The notes under the pieces: model-generated
The model's input: the letters and a program-made list of their open reading frames with translations, nothing else
Database searches by the model: none
Told to the model about the DNA's origin: nothing
Part shown: piece by piece, positions 27,067-35,833 of the stretch
Numbering within the stretch: position 1 is the stretch's first letter
Layout of the letters: each line of letters begins with the position of its first letter
Position numbers and translations under genes: made by a program
NCBI GenBank assembly: GCA_002400415.1
Contig: DGQP01000009.1
Coordinates: 310,001-374,000, forward strand
Origin: Chitinophagaceae bacterium UBA4411
GTDB taxonomy: Bacteria > Bacteroidota > Bacteroidia > Chitinophagales > Chitinophagaceae
Direction of reading: 5' to 3'
DNA: 64,000 nucleotides

Positions 27067-28089
27067 TTACAGGCCGGAGGGTTTATCTCTTTTTTGATAA
27101 ACTGAATTCAATAATTCTTTTGCAGCCACAATGGGAGAAGTTATTTCGTTTCGCACCTGTTCTGTTTTTATTCCCAGCAATCCTTTTACAGCGGGATGAT
27201 TGTAAAAATCAGCCTGCAGGTAGTACGAGATTGTTTCCTTCATCCAGGAAATATTTTGCTGTTGCCGGTTAGTTTGAAAATATCCTTTTTTTTTCATGAT
27301 TGTTTCAAAGTCACTCATAATATACCAGATGTTTTCAATCCCCGTTTTGTTAAGTGAAGAACAGGTCACTACTTTGGGATACCATTCGTTTTCATTCGGC
27401 GGGAACATATGCAGGGCGTTCAGGTATTCTCTTTTTGCCAGCTCACTTCTTTGTACATTATCAGCATCAGCTTTCGTTATGGCAATGAGATCGGCCATTT
27501 CCATGATTCCTTTTTTTATTCCCTGCAATTCATCTCCGGCGCCGGCCAGCATCAGCAACAGGAAAAAATCAACCATTCCTTTTACGCTGGTTTCACTCTG
27601 CCCCACACCTACTGTTTCAACGATGATAATCTCAAAACCAGCCGCTTCACACAACAGGATGGCCTCTCTGGTTTTGGAATTCACGCCGCCCAGTGTATCA
27701 CCGGCTGCGGAAGGCCGGATATAAGCGAGCGGATCATTCGCCAATTCTTCCATGCGTGTTTTATCTCCGAGAATACTCCCTTTTGACCGGTGGCTCGACG
27801 GATCGATTGTCAACACGGCTGTCTTTTTTCCCAACGCCGTAAGAAACTTGCCGAACGTTTCAATAAAGGAACTTTTACCAACACCCGGTACTCCTGTGAT
27901 GCCAATGCGGAGTGATTTGCCGGTATGTGGAAGCAGTTGCTCCAATACGTTTTCTGCCAATACATTGTCGGAAGCTAATTTGCTTTCAACGAGAGTAATC
28001 GCTTTACTCAGCATTATCCGGTCTTTGTTTAATATCCCGGTAACATACTGCCCAGAGTTTGATCTTTTTTTGTAGAAAGAAGCCCCCAT
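27067..28089 (-). CDS. meaB: Methylmalonyl-CoA mutase-associated GTPase MeaB
   Basis: 340 residues. G3E-family GTPase that loads and protects the B12 cofactor of methylmalonyl-CoA mutase. P-loop GVPGVGKSS at about 65-73; DPSSHRSKGSILGDKTRM; the ETVGVGQSE switch region; and the ITKADADN base-specificity motif, which matches the MeaB/ArgK subfamily. The gene is divergent from the decarboxylase operon and only about 6 kb from the mutase genes. Its stop lies six bases from the convergent purF-like gene, with no obvious terminator between them. Translation could instead begin at Met26. Confidence 0.94.
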   Translation of the reverse strand: MGASFYKKRSNSGQYVTGILNKDRIMLSKAITLVESKLASDNVLAENVLEQLLPHTGKSLRIGITGVPGVGKSSFIETFGKFLTALGKKTAVLTIDPSSHRSKGSILGDKTRMEELANDPLAYIRPSAAGDTLGGVNSKTREAILLCEAAGFEIIIVETVGVGQSETSVKGMVDFFLLLMLAGAGDELQGIKKGIMEMADLIAITKADADNVQRSELAKREYLNALHMFPPNENEWYPKVVTCSSLNKTGIENIWYIMSDFETIMKKKGYFQTNRQQQNISWMKETISYYLQADFYNHPAVKGLLGIKTEQVRNEITSPIVAAKELLNSVYQKRDKPSGL

Positions 28090-28468
28090 CAGTTATGATA
28101 AAAGTTATAAAGTGGCATGACTAAAAACAGGAACTGTTAATTTATCTGATTATAATTTACGTTGCCAAAAAATGAAGGCTGGTTAGTAGTGTAATAAATG
28201 ATCTTTAAGATAAGAAGCAAAATAAAGGTCAAATATATTAAATGAAAGAGAATCCCGGAAAGATGAATAAAGAAATCGCCGGAAATTATGAAAGCATTTT
28301 CTTCATCATACCCGCTGTCTGTTGACGATGCCTCTTAACTGGCCATTGTTTTTTCGAAGACAATTTGACGCAGAGATGCAGGAACAAATGGGTTCATTAA
28401 ATGGTGCCGGAGTGCCGGACATCTCTTTATTGCAGTAGCTAATATGATAATACCAAATCTCAACATAT
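28090..28468 (+). other. Divergent intergenic region between meaB and mmdA
   Basis: About 380 bases without a confident gene. It must hold promoters for both directions, but I find no full TTTG/TAnnTTTG pair. A 36-codon frame at 28328-28438 (starts MPLNWPLFF) ends 31 bases before mmdA, and a 27-codon frame just upstream overlaps it in another frame. They look like leader peptides or chance frames and I do not call them genes. No riboswitch fold was recognised. Confidence 0.4.
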
Positions 28469-30028
28469 ATGACATCGGAAACAAAAATAAAACAACTGCT
28501 GGACAAGCGTGAAAAAGCCAGGCTTGGAGGCGGGCAAAAGCGTATTGATGCCCAGCATAAAAAAGGTAAACTCACAGCCCGGGAACGCATTGATCTGTTA
28601 TTAGATGAAGGAAGTTTTGAGGAATTTGACATGTTTGTTGCACATCGCTGTAATGATTTTGGCATTGATGATGAAAAATACCTCACTGATGGCGTAATAA
28701 CTGGTTTTGGTACTATTGATGGCAGGCTGGTTTATGTTTTTTCTCAGGATTTTACTGTTTTTGGCGGATCGCTGAGTGAAATGTTCGCCAAAAAAATATG
28801 CAAAGTAATGGACCAGGCCATGAAGATGGGTGCCCCGGTTATTGGTATCAATGATTCGGGTGGGGCACGCATCCAGGAGGGTGTTCAGAGTTTAGCCGGA
28901 TATGCAGAGATTTTTGAACGTAATATTCTTGCTTCAGGTGTTGTTCCGCAATTGTCAGCCATATTTGGTCCCTGTGCCGGCGGTGCCGTGTACAGCCCGG
29001 CCCTGACCGATTTTATTGTGATGTCCAAAACAAACAGCTATATGTTTGTTACCGGAAGAAAAGTGGTACAAACTGTAACAGGCGAAATGGTTACGGATGA
29101 TCAGTTAGGCGGTGCTATGGTACATGCTTCCAAATCAGGGGTATCTCACTTTGTGGCCGAAAATGAAGAAGAAGGAATATTACTTCTCCGGAAATTGTTG
29201 AGTTATCTGCCACAGAACAATCTGGAAGAACCACCCTATATTCCAACTTCTGATCCAATTGACAGATTAGAGGATTCTCTTAACAGCATTATTCCGGAAA
29301 ATCCCAACAAACCGTATGATGTAAAAGATATTATTCATGCCATAGCTGACAATAAAGAGTTTATGGAAGTAGGGCGCCACTTTGCGCCCAACATCATTAC
29401 AGGTTATGCCCGTTTTGATGGGATGTCGGTTGGTATTGTGGCTAACCAGCCTAATTACCTGGCAGGGGTCCTGGACATAAACTCATCCAGGAAGGCGGCA
29501 AGATTTGTAAGATTCTGCGATGCATTTAATATTCCTATTCTCACATTGGTAGATGTACCTGGTTTCCTTCCCGGAACAGCCCAGGAGTATGGTGGTATCA
29601 TTATTCATGGGGCTAAACTATTGTATGCGTACGGTGAAGCTACTGTACCTAAGGTTACCGTCATATTGCGTAAGGCATATGGAGGAGCCTATGATGTGAT
29701 GAGCTCGAAACACCTGCGAGGAGATATCAACTATGCATGGCCGACAGCCGAGATTGCGGTGATGGGAGCAAAAGGGGCTATCGAGATATTGTATAATAAA
29801 AAACTAGCTGAAATAGAAGATACTACAAAGAGAGAGGAAGCCTTCCGCAGTTACGAGGAAGAATACCAAAGCAAATTTGCCAATCCTTATGATGCAGCAT
29901 CCTATGGCTTTATTGATGATGTGATTGTTCCCCGCTCTACACGTTTCAGGGTCATCAGGGCCTTCCAGGCATTGGCTACAAAAAAGGACACTAACCCTCC
30001 TAAAAAACATGGCAATATTCCTTTATAA
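28469..30028 (+). CDS. mmdA: Methylmalonyl-CoA decarboxylase alpha subunit (carboxyltransferase)
   Basis: 519 residues, the usual length. Crotonase-fold carboxyltransferase of the acyl-CoA carboxylase beta family: GKLTARERIDLLLDEGSFEE at the start, two conserved acyl-CoA pockets (GINDSGGARIQEGV; VPGFLPGTAQEYGGIIIHGAKLLYAYGEATVPKVTVI is the second half). It transfers CO2 from (S)-methylmalonyl-CoA to biotin on the carrier subunit encoded downstream. By sequence alone it could be a propionyl-CoA carboxylase subunit. The sodium-pump beta subunit in the same gene string and the absence of a biotin carboxylase favour the decarboxylase. First gene of the string, 11 bases before the next. Confidence 0.9.
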   Translation: MTSETKIKQLLDKREKARLGGGQKRIDAQHKKGKLTARERIDLLLDEGSFEEFDMFVAHRCNDFGIDDEKYLTDGVITGFGTIDGRLVYVFSQDFTVFGGSLSEMFAKKICKVMDQAMKMGAPVIGINDSGGARIQEGVQSLAGYAEIFERNILASGVVPQLSAIFGPCAGGAVYSPALTDFIVMSKTNSYMFVTGRKVVQTVTGEMVTDDQLGGAMVHASKSGVSHFVAENEEEGILLLRKLLSYLPQNNLEEPPYIPTSDPIDRLEDSLNSIIPENPNKPYDVKDIIHAIADNKEFMEVGRHFAPNIITGYARFDGMSVGIVANQPNYLAGVLDINSSRKAARFVRFCDAFNIPILTLVDVPGFLPGTAQEYGGIIIHGAKLLYAYGEATVPKVTVILRKAYGGAYDVMSSKHLRGDINYAWPTAEIAVMGAKGAIEILYNKKLAEIEDTTKREEAFRSYEEEYQSKFANPYDAASYGFIDDVIVPRSTRFRVIRAFQALATKKDTNPPKKHGNIPL

Positions 30029-30039
30029 AAGCAGATAGT

Positions 30040-30327
30040 ATGAAATTCTTTTTTAATAAACGGGAAGAACCTAAAAAAAGCAATGGAAAGACTGACGTAG
30101 TAAAGCCATTACCTTCCACTGAAACACATGAGGGTGAAGATGCCGGAGAGATCGTATCAGTGATCTCACTTGCGCTGCATATGCACGTAAGCCAGATGTT
30201 AGAGTTTGAGAATACGATCATCACTATTCAGAAAGTGATAAAACCCTATTCTCCATGGAGTTCAAAAATATATGGACTGAGGCAACGCCCTTTTTATATC
30301 CGGGGCCTTTCATCAAGAATAAAATAA
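30040..30327 (+). CDS. Soluble OadG-like protein lacking a membrane helix
   Basis: 95 residues with no hydrophobic segment. The second half (GEIVSVISLALHMHV, then TITIQKV, then YSPWSSKIYG at 70-79) resembles the cytoplasmic C-terminal part of Bacteroidota sodium-pump gamma/delta subunits, which normally follows an N-terminal membrane helix in the same chain. The N-terminal 35 residues are charged and poorly conserved in appearance. Placed 11 bases after mmdA and 18 before the biotin carrier. I infer a subunit that stabilises the decarboxylase complex, perhaps together with the 46-residue membrane protein at 33134. Family assignment rests on my recollection of the tail motif. Confidence 0.65.
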   Translation: MKFFFNKREEPKKSNGKTDVVKPLPSTETHEGEDAGEIVSVISLALHMHVSQMLEFENTIITIQKVIKPYSPWSSKIYGLRQRPFYIRGLSSRIK

Positions 30328-30345
30328 ACTAAAAAGAATAACAAG

Positions 30346-30786
30346 ATGAAACACTATAAGTTCAGGATCAAAGACCAGCAGTACAATGTAGAAGTGATGG
30401 ATGTGGAAGACAATTTTGCTAAAGTTAATGTGAATGGAAAAGTGTATGAAGTGGAAGTAGAGCAACAGCTAAAGACCACCAAAACGCCCACACTGGTAAG
30501 GCCGGTTGCTGTCCCTTCTACCGATGTCAATCCTTCGACAGCGAAAACGGCCAGCCCTTCTGCTCCAAAAGGAACAGGTGCAATCAAATCGCCTTTACCG
30601 GGTAAGATACTTGACATATTTGTGAAACAGGGTGATCGTGTTTCAGTGGGGCAAACTATTGTTTGCCTCGAGGCTATGAAGATGGAAAATAATATTAATA
30701 CTGATAAGGAAGGAATTGTTACCGCTGTTCATGTTCAAAAAGGAGATACAGTGCTGGAAGGAAATTTGCTCATTGAAATCGGTTAA
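30346..30786 (+). CDS. mmdC: Biotin carrier subunit of methylmalonyl-CoA decarboxylase
   Basis: 146 residues. The N-terminal part (KHYKFRIKDQQYNVEVMDVEDNFAKVNVNG) is followed by a Pro/Ala/Thr-rich flexible linker (about 45-78) and a biotinyl domain with the EAMKMEN motif; Lys112 would carry biotin. The linker lets biotin swing between the carboxyltransferase and the membrane pump. Length and order are typical of GcdC/MmdC proteins. Confidence 0.92.
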   Translation: MKHYKFRIKDQQYNVEVMDVEDNFAKVNVNGKVYEVEVEQQLKTTKTPTLVRPVAVPSTDVNPSTAKTASPSAPKGTGAIKSPLPGKILDIFVKQGDRVSVGQTIVCLEAMKMENNINTDKEGIVTAVHVQKGDTVLEGNLLIEIG

Positions 30787-30861
30787 GCGGGACGCAGGGT
30801 ATAACCAGTAATACTGCTGGTAAAATTCCGGCAGAATTAGTTAACCATAAAACATCTCAAT

Positions 30862-31965
30862 ATGGGCGCTATAACCATATTCTGGCTGTCATTCATTGCT
30901 CTTTTTTTCATTGTGTTCTTCATAGACATGTATGCTACAAGCCATCGTTCAGGCAAAATCAGTGTGAAGACCTCTCTGCGATGGACAGGTCTCTGGATTT
31001 CTATCGCATTGTTATTCGGAATGGCCATCTACTTGTTCTTTCCTCAGAATCCCGGCAGCGTATCCAATACATCATCCACGATGATGTTCAAGTTTATTTC
31101 AGGTTATCTCACGGAATATTCATTGTCTGTAGATAACCTGTTTGTCTTTATCATGATATTTTCATTAATGAATGTTCATGAAAAAAATCAACCTAAGCTC
31201 CTGAAACTTGGCATCCTGCTTTCAATAGTGCTTCGAATACTCTTCATTGTAGCCGGTATGGAACTGGTGCAGCAGTTCCACTGGATCATTTACATTTTTG
31301 GTGCCATACTGATCTGGACAGCTTATAAGATGGCATTTACGGGTGATGGGGAACATGTGGACCCCAAAGAAAATTTTTTATATCGCACTGCATCAAAATT
31401 ATTCCCGATTGATCCGAATAAGGATGCCCCTCATTTCTTTCACAAGATCAACGGGAAATGGTATATCACCAGCATTTTTCTTGTCTTTCTGGTGATCGGA
31501 TCAACTGATGTACTGTTCGCTGTAGATTCTATCCCGGCTATTATTGGTGTAATCAAGGAAGGTTCGGCCAGTGTGCTGACAGCCAAAGAAGAAGATTTTA
31601 TTGCCATCACGTCCAATGTGTTTGCTGTAATGGGCCTGGTGTCTCTGTTCTTTGCACTGAAAGGAATTATGGGAATGTTCAGGTTCCTGCAGCACGGGGT
31701 GAGTTTTATACTCTTTTTCATAGGAGCAAAAATGCTGCTCTCATCTGTAGCCGCAGTAGAAGAATTTTTCTCTCGTCATACATGGATTTCGCTGGTTGTA
31801 ATCATTTCAACCCTGGCCCTGTCCATTCTCCTGTCAATGGTGATCGCTGAAAAGAAGGAAATAGAAGACCTGAAAGAGGAAGTGCAAGACCTGGAACAGG
31901 AAGTAGAAATACTGGAAGGTGAATTAGAAGATGGGGCAATTATTGAAAGAACCCAAAAAAACTAA
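30862..31965 (+). CDS. TerC/Alx family integral membrane protein with C-terminal coiled coil
   Basis: 367 residues, about eight or nine membrane helices. The two hallmark acidic motifs of the family are present: SVDNLFVF and DVLFAVDSIPAI. Family members are linked to metal-ion resistance, and Alx/TerC proteins have been shown to export manganese. After the last helix a Glu/Lys-rich coiled coil of about 35 residues (EKKEIEDLKEEVQDLEQEVE) extends into the cytoplasm, which common TerC proteins lack. The gene lies between mmdC and mmdB and directly abuts mmdB (mmdB begins with the next base after its stop), so it is clearly co-transcribed with the sodium-pumping decarboxylase. Its role there is unknown. 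Confidence 0.88.
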   Translation: MGAITIFWLSFIALFFIVFFIDMYATSHRSGKISVKTSLRWTGLWISIALLFGMAIYLFFPQNPGSVSNTSSTMMFKFISGYLTEYSLSVDNLFVFIMIFSLMNVHEKNQPKLLKLGILLSIVLRILFIVAGMELVQQFHWIIYIFGAILIWTAYKMAFTGDGEHVDPKENFLYRTASKLFPIDPNKDAPHFFHKINGKWYITSIFLVFLVIGSTDVLFAVDSIPAIIGVIKEGSASVLTAKEEDFIAITSNVFAVMGLVSLFFALKGIMGMFRFLQHGVSFILFFIGAKMLLSSVAAVEEFFSRHTWISLVVIISTLALSILLSMVIAEKKEIEDLKEEVQDLEQEVEILEGELEDGAIIERTQKN

Positions 31966-33123
31966 ATGATCATGAATATTCAAGAGTTATTACCTGTATT
32001 GTTCAATATTACCTGGCAACATTTATTGATGATCTGCGTGGGGGTTGTGCTGATCTACCTCGCTATTGCCAAACAATACGAGCCTACCTTACTCCTGCCA
32101 ATGGGTTTTGGGGCGATACTGGTGAACATACCTTTAAGCTCAGCTATTACACAAATTGACCCGGAAACGGGAAAAGCGGTCGAAGGAGCACTGTCCGTTT
32201 TTTATGAAGCCGGTATTGCCAACGAGGTATTTCCCCTGCTCATTTTTATAGCCATCGGGGCAATGATTGACTTTGGTCCTTTGTTTAAAAATCCCTTTTT
32301 ACTGCTATTTGGAGCCGCTGCACAATTCGGAATATTTTTTACTATTATCGCCGCTACAACCATGGGCTTTGACCTGAAAGAAGCCGCTTCTATTGGTATA
32401 ATAGGCGCTGCAGATGGCCCTACTTCCATATTTGTTTCATCTAGATTTGCCCCGGATCTTCTTGGGCCGATATCTGTAGCCGCCTATTCGTATATGGCAT
32501 TAGTGCCTATCATACAACCACCAGTGATCAGATTGCTCACCAGCAAAAAAGAACGGCTTATCCGTATGGAAGGCCATCCGAAAACTGTTTCCCGTACTGC
32601 ATTGATTCTTTTCCCGATCATTGTAACGGTAATTGCGGGTATTGTGGCCCCATCCTCTATCGCTTTGATCGGTTTTCTGATGTTTGGAAACCTGATTCGT
32701 GAGTGTGGTGTGCTGAACAAATTGTCCCTTTCTGCTCAAAATGAATTAGCAAGTCTGGTGACCATTTTACTGGGGATTAGTATTGCCAGTACTATGACCG
32801 CCGAGCGATTTGTAAGGCTCGATACCCTGATGATCATCGGACTGGGGCTGATCGCTTTTATTTTCGACACATTCGGCGGTGTGATGTTTGCAAAATTGGT
32901 CAATGTGTTCCGGCCGGAGGGCAAAAAAATTAATCCAATGATTGGCGCCTGTGGTATATCCGCATTTCCGATGTCAGCCCGCGTTGTACACAATATGGGC
33001 CAGAAAGAAGACCAGTATAATTTCCTTTTGATGCACGCTGTCAGTTCCAACGTGGGCGGACAGATCGGTTCAGTAGTGGCAGGAGGGCTTATACTGGCAT
33101 TAGTTCCTTTATTATTACTTTAA
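31966..33123 (+). CDS. mmdB: Sodium-translocating decarboxylase beta subunit
   Basis: 385 residues and about nine to eleven membrane helices, the OadB/MmdB/GcdB family. The signature GAADGPTSIF (Asp150), counterpart of the sodium-site aspartate region of OadB, is intact, as are the later GVMFAKLVN and GACGISAFPMSARVV segments. It decarboxylates carboxybiotin and uses the energy to pump sodium outwards across the inner membrane. Its presence identifies the cluster as a sodium-translocating decarboxylase rather than a simple carboxylase. It starts at the base after the TerC-family stop. Confidence 0.93.
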   Translation: MIMNIQELLPVLFNITWQHLLMICVGVVLIYLAIAKQYEPTLLLPMGFGAILVNIPLSSAITQIDPETGKAVEGALSVFYEAGIANEVFPLLIFIAIGAMIDFGPLFKNPFLLLFGAAAQFGIFFTIIAATTMGFDLKEAASIGIIGAADGPTSIFVSSRFAPDLLGPISVAAYSYMALVPIIQPPVIRLLTSKKERLIRMEGHPKTVSRTALILFPIIVTVIAGIVAPSSIALIGFLMFGNLIRECGVLNKLSLSAQNELASLVTILLGISIASTMTAERFVRLDTLMIIGLGLIAFIFDTFGGVMFAKLVNVFRPEGKKINPMIGACGISAFPMSARVVHNMGQKEDQYNFLLMHAVSSNVGGQIGSVVAGGLILALVPLLLL

Positions 33124-33133
33124 AAGATTTTTT

Positions 33134-33274
33134 ATGGATCCGTTTAATGCAGCATTAAAAATTACAGCAATAGGAATGGCAGGGATTTTTGCCTTTATGT
33201 TCATTTTCTATATTTCGATCCGGTTAATTGATAAATTCTTTCCGGGGGATGAACCAGCAAATAAACAGGCATAG
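33134..33274 (+). CDS. 46-residue single-pass membrane protein, probable OadG/MmdD gamma-subunit membrane part
   Basis: A short frame, MDPFNAALKITAIG... to ...NKQA, with one membrane helix at about residues 11-33 followed by a charged segment (RLIDKFFPGDEP). Gamma subunits of sodium pumps begin with just such a helix (often GLxITxIGMxxVFxxL) that anchors the complex. It starts ten bases after the beta-subunit stop, in the same orientation. The cytoplasmic tail that usually continues in the same chain is absent here and appears instead as the separate protein at 30040. I infer that the two genes together replace one normal gamma subunit. Confidence 0.7.
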   Translation: MDPFNAALKITAIGMAGIFAFMFIFYISIRLIDKFFPGDEPANKQA

Positions 33275-33323
33275 GGCTAAGACCTGGAATACAAATTAAT
33301 CATTCAGTTAAAAAGTATTAATA

Positions 33324-33737
33324 ATGGAACTGAATCACATTGAGCATATCGGTATTGCGGTAAAAGACCTGTCAGCTGCGACCAGGTATTACGAGGATGT
33401 CCTGGGATTAAAGTGTTATGCTGTTGAGGAGGTAAAAGACCAGAAAGTAAAAACGGCTTTCTTTAGAATAGGGCAAACCAAGATTGAATTGCTGGAAAGT
33501 ACCTCCCCGGATGGGCCAATAGGCAAATTTATCGAAAAGAAAGGGGAAGGTATTCACCATATAGCTTTTGCAGTAAAGAATATAGAAACACAACTGGGTG
33601 AGGCTGCATCAAAAGGTATTCAGCTTATTGATGAAAGGCCAAGAAAAGGCGCTGAAGGACTTGATATAGCTTTTGTTCATCCCAAATCAACTTTTGGGGT
33701 ATTAACAGAGCTCTGTGAGAATAAAAATCCAGTATGA
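33324..33737 (+). CDS. mce: Methylmalonyl-CoA epimerase
   Basis: 137 residues, two VOC (glyoxalase-like) modules with the metal ligands in place: HIEHIGIAVKDL (His), TKIELLE (Glu), GIHHIAFAVKNIE (His) and TELCE (Glu). It interconverts (R)- and (S)-methylmalonyl-CoA, linking the mutase product to the decarboxylase substrate. Length and position between pump and mutase genes fit the assignment. Confidence 0.94.
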   Translation: MELNHIEHIGIAVKDLSAATRYYEDVLGLKCYAVEEVKDQKVKTAFFRIGQTKIELLESTSPDGPIGKFIEKKGEGIHHIAFAVKNIETQLGEAASKGIQLIDERPRKGAEGLDIAFVHPKSTFGVLTELCENKNPV

Positions 33738-33767
33738 AAAGCAATTCATAGAATAAAACTAATTAAC

Positions 33768-33958
33768 ATGGTAAACTATGTATCTGCAGAAGAAGCACCA
33801 AAACTGATAAAATCAGGAGACCAGGTGCTGTTGAAGGCATGACAGCAGGAACTGCAGAAATATACTATATGGAAGGGATACATATCTGTGCTGAAGGATT
33901 CAAACGCAGTCTTTATGCTTTTAATAGCTATGAGCTGATAGCAGCGAGCCTTAATTAA
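33768..33958 (+). pseudogene. Remnant of an acetyl-CoA hydrolase/CoA-transferase gene
   Basis: The ATG at 33768 opens NYVSAEEAPKLIKSGDQVLL and stops at 33842; this matches the conserved N-terminus of succinyl-CoA:acetate/propionate CoA-transferases (acetyl-CoA hydrolase family, start like NYVSAEEAVKVIKSGDRVF). From about 33848 to 33958, in another frame, a run with TAEIYYMEGIHICAEGFKRS-type sequence may be the next part of the same N-terminal domain after a small deletion. The remaining roughly 450 codons are gone. Such an enzyme would activate propionate or succinate for this pathway, which explains its position between epimerase and mutase genes. The second fragment is a weaker match than the first. 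Confidence 0.55.
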
Positions 33959-34014
33959 GATCAGGCATTTAGGGAAGCCTGCTGAAACTGTTTGTAAACG
34001 ATAAAAAAAGTAGG

Positions 34015-35823
34015 ATGGCAAGCGATGTAAAACTCTTTTCAGAATTTGACAGTATAACTGCAGCAGCGTGGAAAGAAACAGCCATTAAAGATCTGAAAGG
34101 AGCCGATTTTGAAAAAAAACTTGTATGGAAAACGGATGAAGGAATATCGGTTCAGCCTTTTTACACAGCTGAAGACCTTCATTCTGTTCAGTGTATTCAA
34201 AGTGGTGAATGTAAAAAGGGCTGGCTCAATTATATTGAAGCGGATACAACTGACCAGGTAGCGGCAAATAAATTCATCTGCCGGATGATCGATTTCGATA
34301 TCAGCGGCGTATTGCTGGATATTAATGATCCCGGTACAATTGATTTTTATATTCTGCTCAATGGTATCAACCCGGAGAAACTGGAAATATCATTTAAGTT
34401 GCCGGAACCTTCTCCCTCCCTTTTCAGGAATTATTTTGATTTCCTGGCGAAGCAGGAAGTCAAATTATCCGCTGTTCATGGATTTGTTCAGACAGATGTA
34501 TTGGAAACATGGTCAGTAACGGGGCAGGATCCTGATATTGAAGCGTTGGCAGAGCAAATAAAGATCACATCGCAGGCTGAACATCTGCGGGGTTTAATGC
34601 TGAGTTCACATGCTTTTGTCAATGCCGGTTCAGGTATCGTACAGGAACTTGCTTTTACCCTGAACAAAATAACTGACATCATTGAACTGCTGGAAAAAGC
34701 GGGGCTTGAAAGGGAAAGGATCATTGGTCAACTGGCGTTACACCTTGCTATTGGTGGCGATTATTTCTTTGAGATTGCCAAGTTAAGAGCCATGCGTCCA
34801 TTGCTGGCAACGATACTTGAACGTTATTCAGTAACTGTTCCGGTAATTCCTGTAGTCAGTTCCAGTTCTGCCTGGTCAAAATCACTATATGACCCGAATG
34901 TGAACATGCTCAGGAATACGACCGAAGCCATGTCAGCTATCCTTGGCGGATGTGATGCGCTCCTTATCCAACCTCATGACAGTACATTTAAAACGCCCGA
35001 TGAATTCAGTCACCGGGTAGCCCTGAATATTTCCAACCTGCTGAAGGAAGAATCCTATTTTGATAAAGTAGCTGATCCTGCTGCCGGTTCTTATTATATA
35101 GAAACGATCACAGCGGAGCTGGCGGATCAAACACTGCAGCTTTTCAGCGAGATCGAATTGAACGGAGGTTATGTTGAATCTTTTATTGAAGGGGTGATAC
35201 AGGAGAAGATAACAGCACTGAAAAACAAAAAGGAAACGGAAGCAGCTTCCAGGAAAAGAGTGTATGTTGGCACCAACAAATACCCCAACCTGCAGGAAAA
35301 AGCACCACCAGTACAGAAGTTATCAGCTGATACGGAAGATTGTGACATCCCACTACTACAACCGCAAAGGGCCACTCATTTGTTTGAGCAAATGAGGCAG
35401 CGTAGCCAGCAACGGTTCGGGTTGACCGGCAAGGCCCCCAAAGTTTATCTCGCTTGTTTCGGAGACCTTACCATGCGTAAAGCAAGGGCTTCATTTGCTA
35501 TGGAGTTCTTTGGAACGGCAGGGTTCGAGATAACAGAAGATTATTTTTTCGATGATATCACGAAGGGGGCTGAACAAATTGCGGAAAGCGATGCAGATAT
35601 TATAGTGCTATGTTCATCCGATGCAGAATATGCAACAGAGGGAAAACTTTTTGCAGAAACGTTTAAAAAACATACAGCAGGGAAAAGGCTGATACTGGCA
35701 GGCTATCCTGCTGAGATCATTGAGACATTGAAACAGGCAGGAGTGGATGATTTCATACATATGAAAACGGGTGTGACCGGGTTTATAACTACCCTGCAGG
35801 ATGAATTATTTACTGTACAATAA
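34015..35823 (+). CDS. mutA: Methylmalonyl-CoA mutase small subunit
   Basis: 602 residues. TIM-barrel mutase domain (about 45-440) and a C-terminal B12-domain-like region (about 450-600) that lacks the DxHxxG cobalt-binding motif, as expected for the non-catalytic subunit. Internal landmarks include VVSSSSAWSKSLYDPNVNMLRNTTEAMSAILGGCDALLIQP and DPAAGSYYIETIT. It pairs with the large subunit encoded next; the two genes are ten bases apart. Function: rearranges succinyl-CoA and methylmalonyl-CoA. Confidence 0.93.
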   Translation: MASDVKLFSEFDSITAAAWKETAIKDLKGADFEKKLVWKTDEGISVQPFYTAEDLHSVQCIQSGECKKGWLNYIEADTTDQVAANKFICRMIDFDISGVLLDINDPGTIDFYILLNGINPEKLEISFKLPEPSPSLFRNYFDFLAKQEVKLSAVHGFVQTDVLETWSVTGQDPDIEALAEQIKITSQAEHLRGLMLSSHAFVNAGSGIVQELAFTLNKITDIIELLEKAGLERERIIGQLALHLAIGGDYFFEIAKLRAMRPLLATILERYSVTVPVIPVVSSSSAWSKSLYDPNVNMLRNTTEAMSAILGGCDALLIQPHDSTFKTPDEFSHRVALNISNLLKEESYFDKVADPAAGSYYIETITAELADQTLQLFSEIELNGGYVESFIEGVIQEKITALKNKKETEAASRKRVYVGTNKYPNLQEKAPPVQKLSADTEDCDIPLLQPQRATHLFEQMRQRSQQRFGLTGKAPKVYLACFGDLTMRKARASFAMEFFGTAGFEITEDYFFDDITKGAEQIAESDADIIVLCSSDAEYATEGKLFAETFKKHTAGKRLILAGYPAEIIETLKQAGVDDFIHMKTGVTGFITTLQDELFTVQ

Positions 35824-35833
35824 AATCAAGGCA

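Noticed and set aside
28328..28438. 36-codon frame before mmdA as a gene
   Set aside because: No recognisable homology, signal or codon evidence; kept only as part of the intergenic entry.
28469..30028. mmdA as a propionyl-CoA carboxylase subunit
   Set aside because: No biotin carboxylase is present, while a sodium-pump beta subunit is, so a decarboxylase is more likely.
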